A stretch of DNA of 64,000 bases from Gammaproteobacteria bacterium. GTDB taxonomy: Bacteria; Pseudomonadota; Gammaproteobacteria; SZUA-152. Shown piece after piece: positions 1 to 7,488 of the stretch (position 1 is its first letter; each line of letters starts with the position of its first letter). The DNA lies in the NCBI GenBank assembly GCA_032250735.1, contig JAVVEP010000013.1:29163-93162 (forward strand). The letters are read 5' to 3'. The notes beneath the pieces are model-generated. The model did no database searches. It had not been told where the DNA came from and saw only the letters and a list, made by a program, of their open reading frames with translations. The position numbers and the translations under genes were made by a program.

Positions 1-8
1 GAACGGCG

Positions 9-35
9 CGTGATGGTTTTGTGACAACTTGCGAC
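9..35 (+). promoter_or_regulatory. Three 11-bp-period direct repeats (OmpR/PhoB-type boxes) upstream of the response regulator
   Basis: Pentamers CGTGA (9-13), TGTGA (20-24) and GCGAC (31-35) start exactly 11 bp apart, the spacing used by winged-helix OmpR/PhoB regulators that bind as head-to-tail dimers. They end about 25 bp before the regulator start. The same pattern recurs upstream of the spondin gene at 2413-2450, so autoregulation is a reasonable inference. The window edge cuts the view of any further copies upstream. Confidence 0.55.
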
Positions 36-59
36 TAGTATTTCGTCAACAGCCTCCCT

Positions 60-773
60 ATGAGCAAGCCCCCCATGAAACAGTTTCTGGTCGTCGAGGA
101 TAATGACGATATCGCCAACCTGGTCTCCCTGCATCTGCAGGATCTGGGCGCCGAGGTGCAGCTTGCCAGCGATGGCAATGTCGGCCTGTCTCTGGCGCAG
201 AAAAAACGCTTTGATCTCATCATCCTTGACCTCATGCTACCCGGTATCGATGGCCTGGAGATCTGTCGTCGGCTGCGCGGTAGCGACAACAACACCCCCA
301 TCCTCATGCTGACGGCCAGGAGCGCAGAGCTGGATCGAATCGTGGGCCTGGAAATGGGGGCCGATGACTACCTACCCAAACCCTTTAGTGTGCGCGAGCT
401 GGTGGCGCGCGCCAAAGCCATCCTGCGCCGGGTAGAGACCCGCAACGCCCCCGGCACATCGACCCAACGTCTACGGGCCGGTGAATTGTCCCTTGATCAG
501 GCCCGGCGAGAGGTCATCATTGCCGGAACGCCTGTCGATCTCACCGCCCGCGAATTCGATCTGCTGTGGCACTTCGCCACCCACCCCGGACAGGTCTTCA
601 CCCGCAGCCAGTTACTGGACAGCGTATGGGGCTATGGCCATGAGGGCTATGAACACACCGTCAACTCACACATCAATCGCCTGCGCTCCAAGATCGAGAA
701 AGACTCCTCCTCTCCGCTTTACATTCTCACGGTGTGGGGTGTCGGATATAAATTCTCCAACCAGCTCGGCTAG
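60..773 (+). CDS. OmpR/PhoB-family response regulator
   Basis: Two-component response regulator of 237 residues. The N-terminal receiver domain (about residues 7-120) has the acidic pair E13/D14, phosphoacceptor D57 in the motif LDLMLPG, T85 and K107. The C-terminal winged-helix DNA-binding domain (about 135-235) ends in the typical VWGVGYKF segment. It is followed 41 bp later by a membrane histidine kinase on the same strand, its likely partner. Direct repeats at 9-35 suggest autoregulation. The start at 60 has no strong ribosome binding site, and an in-frame ATG at 75 is an alternative. The exact signal sensed is unknown. Confidence 0.93.
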   Translation: MSKPPMKQFLVVEDNDDIANLVSLHLQDLGAEVQLASDGNVGLSLAQKKRFDLIILDLMLPGIDGLEICRRLRGSDNNTPILMLTARSAELDRIVGLEMGADDYLPKPFSVRELVARAKAILRRVETRNAPGTSTQRLRAGELSLDQARREVIIAGTPVDLTAREFDLLWHFATHPGQVFTRSQLLDSVWGYGHEGYEHTVNSHINRLRSKIEKDSSSPLYILTVWGVGYKFSNQLG

Positions 774-814
774 ATATGTCAGAAATACACAAAAGGCATA
801 ACCAGAGATAACCC

Positions 815-2368
815 ATGTTCCGCACCCTCTACAGCCGTATCGCCGCCGTGCTCTTTCTGCTGGTAATTATCATTGCCTATGTGGTCTACAGCATGGTGCT
901 GTATTCGGCGGAAATGTATCAACAGGAGTTGACCCAGAAGCTCAATGCGACACTTGCGGCACACATCGTTGCCGAGGAACCCCTGTTCACCGAACATCAC
1001 GCCGACGATAACAACGGGCAGATGCTACACGAAACCCGCATCAACCAGGCGGCCCTGCAATCGCTGTTTCACTGGCTGATGGTGATCAACCCCAGTATTG
1101 AGCTGTACCTGCTGGATGCCGGTGGAAAGATACTCGCCTACTCCGCACCGGAAGGGCATGTAAAACGGCAAGCGGTTTCGCTCGCCCCGATCCAACGCTT
1201 TCTCGCCGGCGATGCCACCTATCCCCTGGTCGGCGATGACCCGCGTGGCGCGGGAGACAATCCCCGTCAAAAGGTCTTTTCCGCCGCGCCGATCCCGGCA
1301 AAGGGCACCCCGCAGCCTGCGGGCTATCTGTATGTCATTCTGGAAGGTGAGGCCTTCGACAGCGTGACCGATATGGTGAAGGGCAGCTATATCCTGCGCT
1401 TCACCACCACCGGCCTCGGAGCCAGCCTGTTACTGGCCCTGGCCGCGGGACTAACCGCCTTTGGCCTGTTGACGCGCCGCCTGCGCCGTCTGACGCGCAT
1501 CATGGCGGAGTATGGCGAAATGGGCAGTGCCTCCAACCCTCACTCCAGAAATCATCCCTCCACGCGCTATCCCGTCGCCGCACAGGCCAGCGACGAGATC
1601 GACCGGCTGGGCTTAAACTTCAACCGAATGGCCGATCGTATCGACCGCCAGATGGAGACCCTGATGCAGACCGACGCCAAGCGCCGGGAGATGGTGGCCA
1701 ATGTGTCCCATGATCTGCGCACCCCACTGACCTCACTGCACGGCTATCTCGAAACACTGTTATTGAAAGACGCATCACTCAGCGCAGCGCAACGCCGGCA
1801 ATATCTGGAGATTGCCACCGCCCAAAGCACCCGGCTCACAAAACTGGTGAGCGATCTGTTCGAACTGGCGAAACTGGACTCCAGCGAAACCGTACTCAGT
1901 GTCGAGCCGTTTTCGCTCACCGAGCTGGTGCATGACATCGTGCACGAATTCCAGTTAGAGGCGGAAAGCCGCGGCATCAGCATCCAGCTCGATTTCGTCA
2001 AGGGCTTGCCCCACGCCTATGGTGATATCGCCCTGATACAGCGGGTGCTGGAAAACCTCATTGAAAATGCCCTGCGCTATACCCCCGCAGGTGGCTGCAT
2101 CACCCTGTCGCTGACCGGCGAGTCCGACAACATTATGATCAAGGTGGCCGACACCGGCCAGGGCATCCCGGAAGAGGAGATTGAGCACATCTTTGAGCGC
2201 TTTTACCGGCTGGAAAAGAATCGCACCGCCAGCGCAAAAAATGCCGGACTGGGACTGTCTATTGTCAAACGTATTGTCGACCTGCACGGGAGCCGTATCG
2301 AGGCCGCCAGCCGACCGAATCACGGCACCACGTTCAGTTTTTCCCTGCCGATCTATCAGGCCGGTTAA
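815..2368 (+). CDS. Membrane sensor histidine kinase (HAMP, HisKA, HATPase)
   Basis: Class I sensor kinase of 517 residues, probable partner of the upstream response regulator. A first membrane segment lies at about residues 8-30, followed by a periplasmic domain of roughly 160 residues, a second membrane segment at about 192-217 and a HAMP linker. The HisKA domain carries the phosphoacceptor H299 in VSHDLRTP. The ATPase domain has an N box (ENLIENALRYTP), the G1 motif ADTGQGIP and the G2 motif GLGLSIV. The periplasmic domain has no fold I recognise. Pairing is inferred from adjacency and shared strand. Confidence 0.93.
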   Translation: MFRTLYSRIAAVLFLLVIIIAYVVYSMVLYSAEMYQQELTQKLNATLAAHIVAEEPLFTEHHADDNNGQMLHETRINQAALQSLFHWLMVINPSIELYLLDAGGKILAYSAPEGHVKRQAVSLAPIQRFLAGDATYPLVGDDPRGAGDNPRQKVFSAAPIPAKGTPQPAGYLYVILEGEAFDSVTDMVKGSYILRFTTTGLGASLLLALAAGLTAFGLLTRRLRRLTRIMAEYGEMGSASNPHSRNHPSTRYPVAAQASDEIDRLGLNFNRMADRIDRQMETLMQTDAKRREMVANVSHDLRTPLTSLHGYLETLLLKDASLSAAQRRQYLEIATAQSTRLTKLVSDLFELAKLDSSETVLSVEPFSLTELVHDIVHEFQLEAESRGISIQLDFVKGLPHAYGDIALIQRVLENLIENALRYTPAGGCITLSLTGESDNIMIKVADTGQGIPEEEIEHIFERFYRLEKNRTASAKNAGLGLSIVKRIVDLHGSRIEAASRPNHGTTFSFSLPIYQAG

Positions 2369-2412
2369 CCAAACCTCGAGCCACGTCCTACCACCCTGCC
2401 TGTTAATCAGCA

Positions 2413-2450
2413 CGTGACCAAATCGTGATGAGTTCGTGACGTTCAGGTGA
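2413..2450 (+). promoter_or_regulatory. Four 11-bp-period CGTGA boxes upstream of the spondin-domain gene
   Basis: CGTGA occurs at 2413-2417, 2424-2428 and 2435-2439, with GGTGA at 2446-2450, each exactly 11 bp after the last. This is the arrangement of tandem OmpR/PhoB-type operators. The boxes lie between the kinase stop and the spondin gene and resemble those at 9-35. The response regulator encoded at 60-773 is the obvious candidate binder, by inference. Confidence 0.6.
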
Positions 2451-2469
2451 TCCCTCTCGGTGATGATGT

Positions 2470-2500
2470 GCTGACGACAAACGGGATGTTTGTCGTCAGC
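2470..2500 (+). promoter_or_regulatory. 12-bp perfect stem-loop in the spondin gene leader
   Basis: GCTGACGACAAA at 2470-2481 is the exact reverse complement of 2489-2500, with a 7-base loop. It lies between the 11-bp boxes and the ribosome binding site of the gene starting at 2537, so it would be in the 5' leader or span the promoter. There is no T-run, so it is not an ordinary terminator. A leader structure or a DNA operator are both possible. Confidence 0.45.
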
Positions 2501-2536
2501 TTATTACCACACAATTCATCCAGAGGAGAAAATACC

Positions 2537-3208
2537 ATGAAACTTACAACCGGCTTCTGTCAGTGGGTACTGTTAACCGGCATCGCTTTGAGCGCCGCCA
2601 GCGTTCAGGCCGACGATAACAAAGGGATGTATGCCGTCACTGTCACCAACTTAACGCGGGGTGAGACATTCACGCCCATCATGGTGGCCACCCATACCGA
2701 GGGAACACATGTGTTCACCCTGGGGGAGCCCGCCAGCGATGCATTGGCCGCGCTGGCCGAGGGAGGAGATATCGGACCGCTATCGGCCATGCTGACCGGC
2801 TCCGGGGCCGCCTATGATGTCGCCACCAATGGCGCCCTCTTGGCGCCCGGTGCGAGCACGACCATCATGGTCAAGATGCGCCGTGACTTTGACCACCTGA
2901 CCGTCACGTCGATGATGATCCCCAGCAATGATGCCTTCATTGCCGTCAATGGCATAAAGGGTCCCAGGAATCAGCATCGCCCGAGCACGGTCATGTCGCC
3001 TGCCTATGATGCCGGCAGCGAGCCGAATGATGAACTGTGCGCCAACATCCCCGGTCCTGTGTGTGGCGGTGAGGGTGGATCACCCCAGGCGGGTGGTGAA
3101 GGTTATGTGCACATTCACGCCGGCATTCAGGGCATTGGCGATCTGCACAGTGCCGACTACGACTGGCGCAATCCTACGGCCAAAATAGTGATCCGGCGTA
3201 TGAAATAA
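2537..3208 (+). CDS. Secreted spondin-domain protein
   Basis: Predicted exported protein of 223 residues. The ATG at 2537 is preferred over upstream starts because AGAGGAGAA precedes it at good spacing and a clean signal peptide follows, with cleavage likely after VQA near residue 25. The mature protein opens with YAVTVTNLTRGETFTPIMVATH and continues through the hydrophobic and Gly-rich pattern of the Spondin_N fold (PF06468), which in bacteria occurs in secreted or surface proteins of mostly unknown role. The C-terminal part has a Gly-rich loop and two cysteines (about 170-178). It follows the two-component genes and shares their 11-bp boxes, so it may be a main target of that system. Confidence 0.82.
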   Translation: MKLTTGFCQWVLLTGIALSAASVQADDNKGMYAVTVTNLTRGETFTPIMVATHTEGTHVFTLGEPASDALAALAEGGDIGPLSAMLTGSGAAYDVATNGALLAPGASTTIMVKMRRDFDHLTVTSMMIPSNDAFIAVNGIKGPRNQHRPSTVMSPAYDAGSEPNDELCANIPGPVCGGEGGSPQAGGEGYVHIHAGIQGIGDLHSADYDWRNPTAKIVIRRMK

Positions 3209-3217
3209 TCGGTATGG

Positions 3218-3243
3218 CCTTCTCCTCTCTGTCGAGGGGAAGG
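3218..3243 (+). terminator. Stem-loop after the spondin gene
   Basis: A 10-bp stem with one G:U pair (3218-3227 with 3234-3243) and a 6-base loop starts 9 bp after the spondin stop codon. No T-run follows, so it is a weak or factor-dependent terminator or an mRNA-stabilising hairpin. Confidence 0.35.
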
Positions 3244-3345
3244 TCTGTTACGCCTGAAGGCGCAATGATCCGACGGGACAAGGTGCGGCGCCGTAGCTGT
3301 GGGGAAGACAGCCGGCCGCCTCGCTATCGATAGTTAGGCCGAGTT

Positions 3346-3364
3346 TTTTTTCACAGGCTCTCAG
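3346..3364. repeat. Copy of the TTTCACAGGCTCTCAG repeat
   Basis: This motif, with an A/T run on one side, matches the right arm of the inverted repeat at 29413-29469, and a one-mismatch copy lies at 62443-62457. It sits in the 3' region between the convergent spondin and SUMF1-like genes. Here it occurs as a half site with no opposing arm nearby. Confidence 0.5.
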
Positions 3365-3414
3365 ACATTCCGCATACCCCCTGTATCGGTTTGGTGTCTT
3401 GATCACAGCCGTTT

Positions 3415-4389
3415 TTACTCGCGGGCATTGCGCGCACAGCGAAAACCCACATCTTCGCTCTGCGTGGTCGGCAAGGCATTACCCCGCATTGCGCTGCGGA
3501 AAAAATACGACAGGGAATAGTGTCCCACGCCACCGCCGCCACCGCGGATCACCTTATACGTCTCACCGAATTCCTCGGTGTGGTAATCGCTGTTTGGATA
3601 GGGCTGATACCAGCTGGCCGTCCACTCCCAGACATTACCGGCCAGGTCGAACACGCCGTAGACCGACTTGTTGTTGGCATAGGAGCCCACCGGCGCAATC
3701 CCGCCCTCCCAGTCGGCGTCATCACCGATATTGGCCTTGCCCGTGTCCCATTCGTTGCCCCAGGGATATTCATTCCCCTGCGGCCCCCGTGCCGCCTTTT
3801 CCCACTCGGCCTCAGTGGGCAGGCGTTTACCCACCCACTGGCAATAGCTATCGGCGTCGAACCAGGTCACGCCGGCCACCGGCAGCCGATCCTTGCTGGC
3901 CTGATCATCACTCATGGCCTTCAGCAGGGCCGCCCTGCTCATCGTCCCGGTATCGCGGTCAAACTTGAAGTATTCGGTGGCAATCCAGCGCAGGCTTTCC
4001 AGATCGGTAGCCTGCAGGCGTTCCTGCAGCAAGTTATAACCATTCTGGGTCCACGGAAAGGGCTCGGCACGGGCGGTGGCCCGCACAAACTGTTTGTACT
4101 GGACATTGGTCACTTCATAGGTATCGATAGTGTAAGCCGGTAGCTCGCGCTGATGCTCGGGATGCTCATCCAGGAACAGCGGCTTGACCAGACCGTACTC
4201 CTGTTGTTTGCCTGAGGTATCCGTTTTATTGCTGCCCATGATAAACGGCCCGGCCGAAATCAGGCGTTCAGCGGTGACATCCGTCTTGATCGGCGATTTC
4301 TGCCCCGAATCGCAGGCACCCAGACCGACCGATATCGCCAGAAACACCATTTTTCCAATGTTTACAGGGGGTTTGAGATATCGAATCAT
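3415..4389 (-). CDS. SUMF1/FGE-fold lipoprotein lacking the catalytic cysteines
   Basis: Protein of 324 residues with a lipoprotein signal (LGAC, lipidated C26) and Asp at position +2, which in gammaproteobacteria usually retains lipoproteins in the inner membrane. From about residue 45 it has a formylglycine-generating-enzyme-like domain: GPFIMGS, DTYEVTNVQYKQF, PVAGVTWFDADSYCQW, RLPTEAEWEKAARG, YPWGNEWD, VWEWTASW and the C-terminal GFRCAR. The segment that in true FGE carries the two catalytic cysteines reads RGGGGGVGHYSLSYFFRSAMR here, with no cysteine pair, so oxidase activity is unlikely. Such domains often act in substrate binding or as accessory proteins. It is divergent from the HDOD gene. 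Confidence 0.85.
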   Translation of the reverse strand: MIRYLKPPVNIGKMVFLAISVGLGACDSGQKSPIKTDVTAERLISAGPFIMGSNKTDTSGKQQEYGLVKPLFLDEHPEHQRELPAYTIDTYEVTNVQYKQFVRATARAEPFPWTQNGYNLLQERLQATDLESLRWIATEYFKFDRDTGTMSRAALLKAMSDDQASKDRLPVAGVTWFDADSYCQWVGKRLPTEAEWEKAARGPQGNEYPWGNEWDTGKANIGDDADWEGGIAPVGSYANNKSVYGVFDLAGNVWEWTASWYQPYPNSDYHTEEFGETYKVIRGGGGGVGHYSLSYFFRSAMRGNALPTTQSEDVGFRCARNARE

Positions 4390-4685
4390 TATCTTCTACA
4401 GACCTTTCGCACGTCGGTGATATGAATATTCATTATATCCAGGCTCTGAATGTTACCCCAAACATCCATTAAGAAACCGCTAATCTTACCGATAAGATTA
4501 CTGATATCAGCTATGGTCAAGGCGTGATTGAAACAGGCGGTGGTGTAGCACATGCCAGTGCGCCGAAAGAGATTCAGCATAGACAAAAGATTCATGCAAA
4601 ATCCGGCTTTATTATTTTGTAACGACAGGCTTCACCAAACAACAATGCTGTCAACAAGGAATGCCGCAGCGATAGGGGTAATTCC
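4390..4685. promoter_or_regulatory. Divergent promoter region between the SUMF1-like and HDOD genes
   Basis: This 296-bp AT-richer gap separates two divergent genes. It contains an 8-bp inverted repeat TAATCTTA / TAAGATTA (4481-4488 and 4493-4500) and directly beside it the palindrome CTGATATCAG (4501-4510), both operator-like. No convincing gene is present. A 68-codon minus-strand frame (4389-4595) ends on the SUMF1-like start codon but has no recognisable sequence. Confidence 0.4.
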
Positions 4686-5570
4686 ATGTATCTGCACGGG
4701 AAAACGGGCTTGCTTACCAACCTGCGCCAACGCATAGAGGCCACCACCAACCTGCCAACGATGCCGGAAGCGGCACAGGCGTTGCTGCGGCTCAATTCCA
4801 ATCCCGATGGCAACATCAACGACCTCATCGCCATCATTGAAACCGATCCCAGCATTGCCGCGCAGGTGATGCGTTACGCCCACTCTGCCTTCTTCGGCTA
4901 TCGCGGGGATATCCATTCCTTACACCAGGCCATCACCGCCGTACTCGGCTATAGCCTGACGATCGATATCGCCCTGGGCCTGTCCCTGGGCAAGACCTTT
5001 GCCATCCCCAATGCCGGCCCGATGGGGCTGCATGCCTTTTGGCAACACAGCCTTTACAGCGCGGCATTGGTCGAACGCATGATTCAGATCATGCCGCGTC
5101 AGCATCGCCCACTCCCCGGACTGGGTTTTCTGAGCGGTCTGTTGCACAACTTTGGCGTCCTGCTCATCGCCCATCTGTTCAAGAAAGAGGCCGGCATGTT
5201 GCGACAGATCATCGTCGCCAACCCGGATAAATCCGTGGTTGAACTGGAGCGCCAGATACTGGGGACCGACCACATGGAGGCGGGCGCATGGTTGATGCGC
5301 AGCTGGAATCTACAGGCGGAAATTCAGGTCGCCGTTGCCGAACATCATGATGAGCTCTACAACGATGTGCATGCCGCCTATGCGCGGCTGACCCTGCTCG
5401 CCGACCGGCTCCTCAAACGCCACGACATCGGTGACGCCGAATCGACGGATATCCCCCCCGCCCTGCTCATCAGCCTCGGCATTACCGAGGCGCAGGCGGA
5501 AGAGCAACTCAATAACATTATCGCCTCCGCGCAGAGCCTCAACCTGCTCGCAACACAATTTGCCGCCTGA
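4686..5570 (+). CDS. HDOD-domain protein
   Basis: Protein of 294 residues made mainly of an HDOD domain (about residues 10-215), a metal-independent relative of HD hydrolases found in bacterial signalling proteins. Visible marks are LPTMPEAAQALLRL, DLIAIIETDPSIAAQVMRYAHSAFFG and the LxGLLHNFGVLL segment around residue 155. No additional output or receiver domain is attached. HDOD proteins influence motility, c-di-GMP signalling or stress responses in various bacteria. The target here cannot be inferred from the neighbours, which are a divergent lipoprotein and convergent glk. Confidence 0.85.
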   Translation: MYLHGKTGLLTNLRQRIEATTNLPTMPEAAQALLRLNSNPDGNINDLIAIIETDPSIAAQVMRYAHSAFFGYRGDIHSLHQAITAVLGYSLTIDIALGLSLGKTFAIPNAGPMGLHAFWQHSLYSAALVERMIQIMPRQHRPLPGLGFLSGLLHNFGVLLIAHLFKKEAGMLRQIIVANPDKSVVELERQILGTDHMEAGAWLMRSWNLQAEIQVAVAEHHDELYNDVHAAYARLTLLADRLLKRHDIGDAESTDIPPALLISLGITEAQAEEQLNNIIASAQSLNLLATQFAA

Positions 5571-5611
5571 AAGCCTGCGAAAAAATCCACCGGCGCGATA
5601 CAGCGCGTCCA

Positions 5612-6661
5612 TCACAGACGACTGGCCACCCGCAACGCCCCCTTCAACCCGACCTGCGGATTCGTCACCAGCTTCACAGGTATCTTTTTCATCAGTTCGG
5701 TCATCGGGCCCTTGTTCTGGAACGCCTGGAGAAAGAGTGCGCTGTCGAGTCGCGAGCGGATTTTCGGCGCAATGCCCCCCGCAATAAACACGCCCCCCAG
5801 CGCCAGACAGGTCAGCGCGAGATTACCGGCCTGGCCAGCATAGATTGCAACAAACAGATCCAGGGCATGCTCGGCCAGCGGATCCTCTGCCCGCAATGCC
5901 GCCTCGCTGACCACTGCTGCCGCATCCCTTTCCGCCATGGCCTGAGTGAATGCGCCATTCACCTGGCCGGGATATCTGTCGGCAAAATAATAATACAGGT
6001 TCACCAGCCCATGACCGGACAGCACATCCTCGACACAGACGCGCCCCGGCTGTTTTGTGAGACCAGGCTGGCGCAATAAAAAGGCGGCCACATCGAGCTG
6101 CTCGGCGTTGGCGGGCGCAAACTCGCAATGACCACCCTCGGAGGCCAGCACATCATAATAACCAGAATCGGCATCCCCCCTCCACAACAGCAGCCCCTGA
6201 CCCAGCCCGGTGCCGGCACCGATCACCACGCGCGGCAGGGGGAGCGGCTGTGGGGAGGCCTCTCCCCTCTGCAAGGTGAGCAGTTCATCATCCGTCAACG
6301 CCTCCAGACCATAGCCGACCGCCTGAAAATCATTCATCAGGCGCAACTGCTTGAACGTGAACTGCGCGGCCAGTCTTTTCGTCGACAATACCCAGGGCAG
6401 ATTGGTCACTTTGGCGAGCGTATCGCCCTGGCTATCGCGCATCACCGGCCCGGCGACCGCGATGCAGGCGAGGGTCGGTTTTGGCACACCGGCCTGCTGC
6501 GCCGCTGCCAGAAAATCCGCGAGTAGTTCATCGAATACGGGATAGTCGGCGCTGGAATAATTGCGCTCGTACAAGACGTCCAGCGGTGTGTGCTGTGACG
6601 GGCCCGCCGCGATTTGCAGCAGCGTCTTGGTGCCACCGATATCACCGGCCAGGAGCGTCAT
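5612..6661 (-). CDS. glk: Glucokinase
   Basis: Glucokinase of the bacterial Glk family (ATP:glucose 6-phosphotransferase), 349 residues. The N-terminal phosphate-binding motif LAGDIGGTKT, the LMNDFQAVGYGL segment, and the VIGAGTGLGQGLL and EGGHCEFAP motifs are all present. It is somewhat longer than the E. coli enzyme of about 320 residues. Its ATG overlaps the stop of the upstream 6-phosphogluconolactonase gene (ATGA), so the two are translationally coupled and feed glucose into glucose-6-phosphate and the oxidative pentose phosphate or Entner-Doudoroff routes. No zwf, edd or eda is seen in the window. Confidence 0.93.
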   Translation of the reverse strand: MTLLAGDIGGTKTLLQIAAGPSQHTPLDVLYERNYSSADYPVFDELLADFLAAAQQAGVPKPTLACIAVAGPVMRDSQGDTLAKVTNLPWVLSTKRLAAQFTFKQLRLMNDFQAVGYGLEALTDDELLTLQRGEASPQPLPLPRVVIGAGTGLGQGLLLWRGDADSGYYDVLASEGGHCEFAPANAEQLDVAAFLLRQPGLTKQPGRVCVEDVLSGHGLVNLYYYFADRYPGQVNGAFTQAMAERDAAAVVSEAALRAEDPLAEHALDLFVAIYAGQAGNLALTCLALGGVFIAGGIAPKIRSRLDSALFLQAFQNKGPMTELMKKIPVKLVTNPQVGLKGALRVASRL

Positions 6662-7434
6662 GGGTGAGCATCATCCGCGCTGTTATCGGCGACATCATCG
6701 GTAAGCAGACGCGCCGCGGCCCGGTCGAGAAACCACTGAAGATCCCCCGCTGGCTTGACGCCCTGAACGGGGTAGCGAACCTCATCGGCGGGCAGTCTGG
6801 CGATATCGGCCAGTATGCCGGCCTTCGTCGCGCCGACCACCAGCATCGCAACATGGCGTGCCGCATTCAGCGTCGGGTAGGTCAGGCTGATTCTCCACAC
6901 ACCCAGCCTGTCAACAAACTGCGCGGCGACAGGCCTTTTGTGCTCATCCAGAATCTCGGTATCCGGAAACAGGGAGGCCGTGTGACCATCCTCCCCCATT
7001 CCCAGCAACACCAGGTCAAACACGGGATTGCCATCGGCATCTTTCGCCAACTGCTGTTCAAGCAATCGTGCATAAACCGTCGCATTCTGTTCGGGGGTAC
7101 GCTCAGGGCTATACATCGGATGGATCTGCGAGGCCGGAATGGGCAGCCGGGAAAACAGGGTTTCACGGGCCATTCGGTAATTACTGTCTTCATGCTCCGG
7201 TGGCACGCAGCGCTCATCGCCAAAATAGAGATGCACCCTGTCCCACGCGACGCTATCTTTGACATCGGTTTGCGTCAGTCGGGCATAGAGCTGTCGTGGT
7301 GTCCCTCCCCCCGCCAGGGCGACATGAAACGCGCCATGATCGGCAATGGATGCCTCGGCAATCTTTTGCCAGTGACGAACCAGGGCGTCCAGCAAGGCAT
7401 CAGGGGCATCAAAAATATGCACATTACCCTGCAC
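6658..7434 (-). CDS. pgl: 6-phosphogluconolactonase
   Basis: Hydrolyses 6-phosphogluconolactone to 6-phosphogluconate. The protein has 258 residues and shows the SugarP isomerase-like fold motifs AGGGTPRQLYARL, YFGDERCVPPEHEDSNYRM and LGMGEDGHTASLFP. The start is a GTG at 7434 preceded by AAAGGAAGG. It forms an operon with glk, overlapping by four bases. Confidence 0.93.
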   Translation of the reverse strand: MQGNVHIFDAPDALLDALVRHWQKIAEASIADHGAFHVALAGGGTPRQLYARLTQTDVKDSVAWDRVHLYFGDERCVPPEHEDSNYRMARETLFSRLPIPASQIHPMYSPERTPEQNATVYARLLEQQLAKDADGNPVFDLVLLGMGEDGHTASLFPDTEILDEHKRPVAAQFVDRLGVWRISLTYPTLNAARHVAMLVVGATKAGILADIARLPADEVRYPVQGVKPAGDLQWFLDRAAARLLTDDVADNSADDAHP

Positions 7435-7488
7435 GGTAGCCTTCCTTTCTTAATGGCCAATCGGAAAATGGGCTGTTAATCCGCCAAA

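Noticed and set aside
3244..3345. Structured 100-bp stretch that resembled a riboswitch at first sight
   Set aside because: It lies between convergent genes with nothing downstream to control, and no known riboswitch consensus fits.
4389..4595. 68-codon minus-strand frame whose stop overlaps the SUMF1-like start (TAATG)
   Set aside because: The overlap suggests coupling, but the frame has no clear ribosome binding site or recognisable sequence and contains operator-like dyads.
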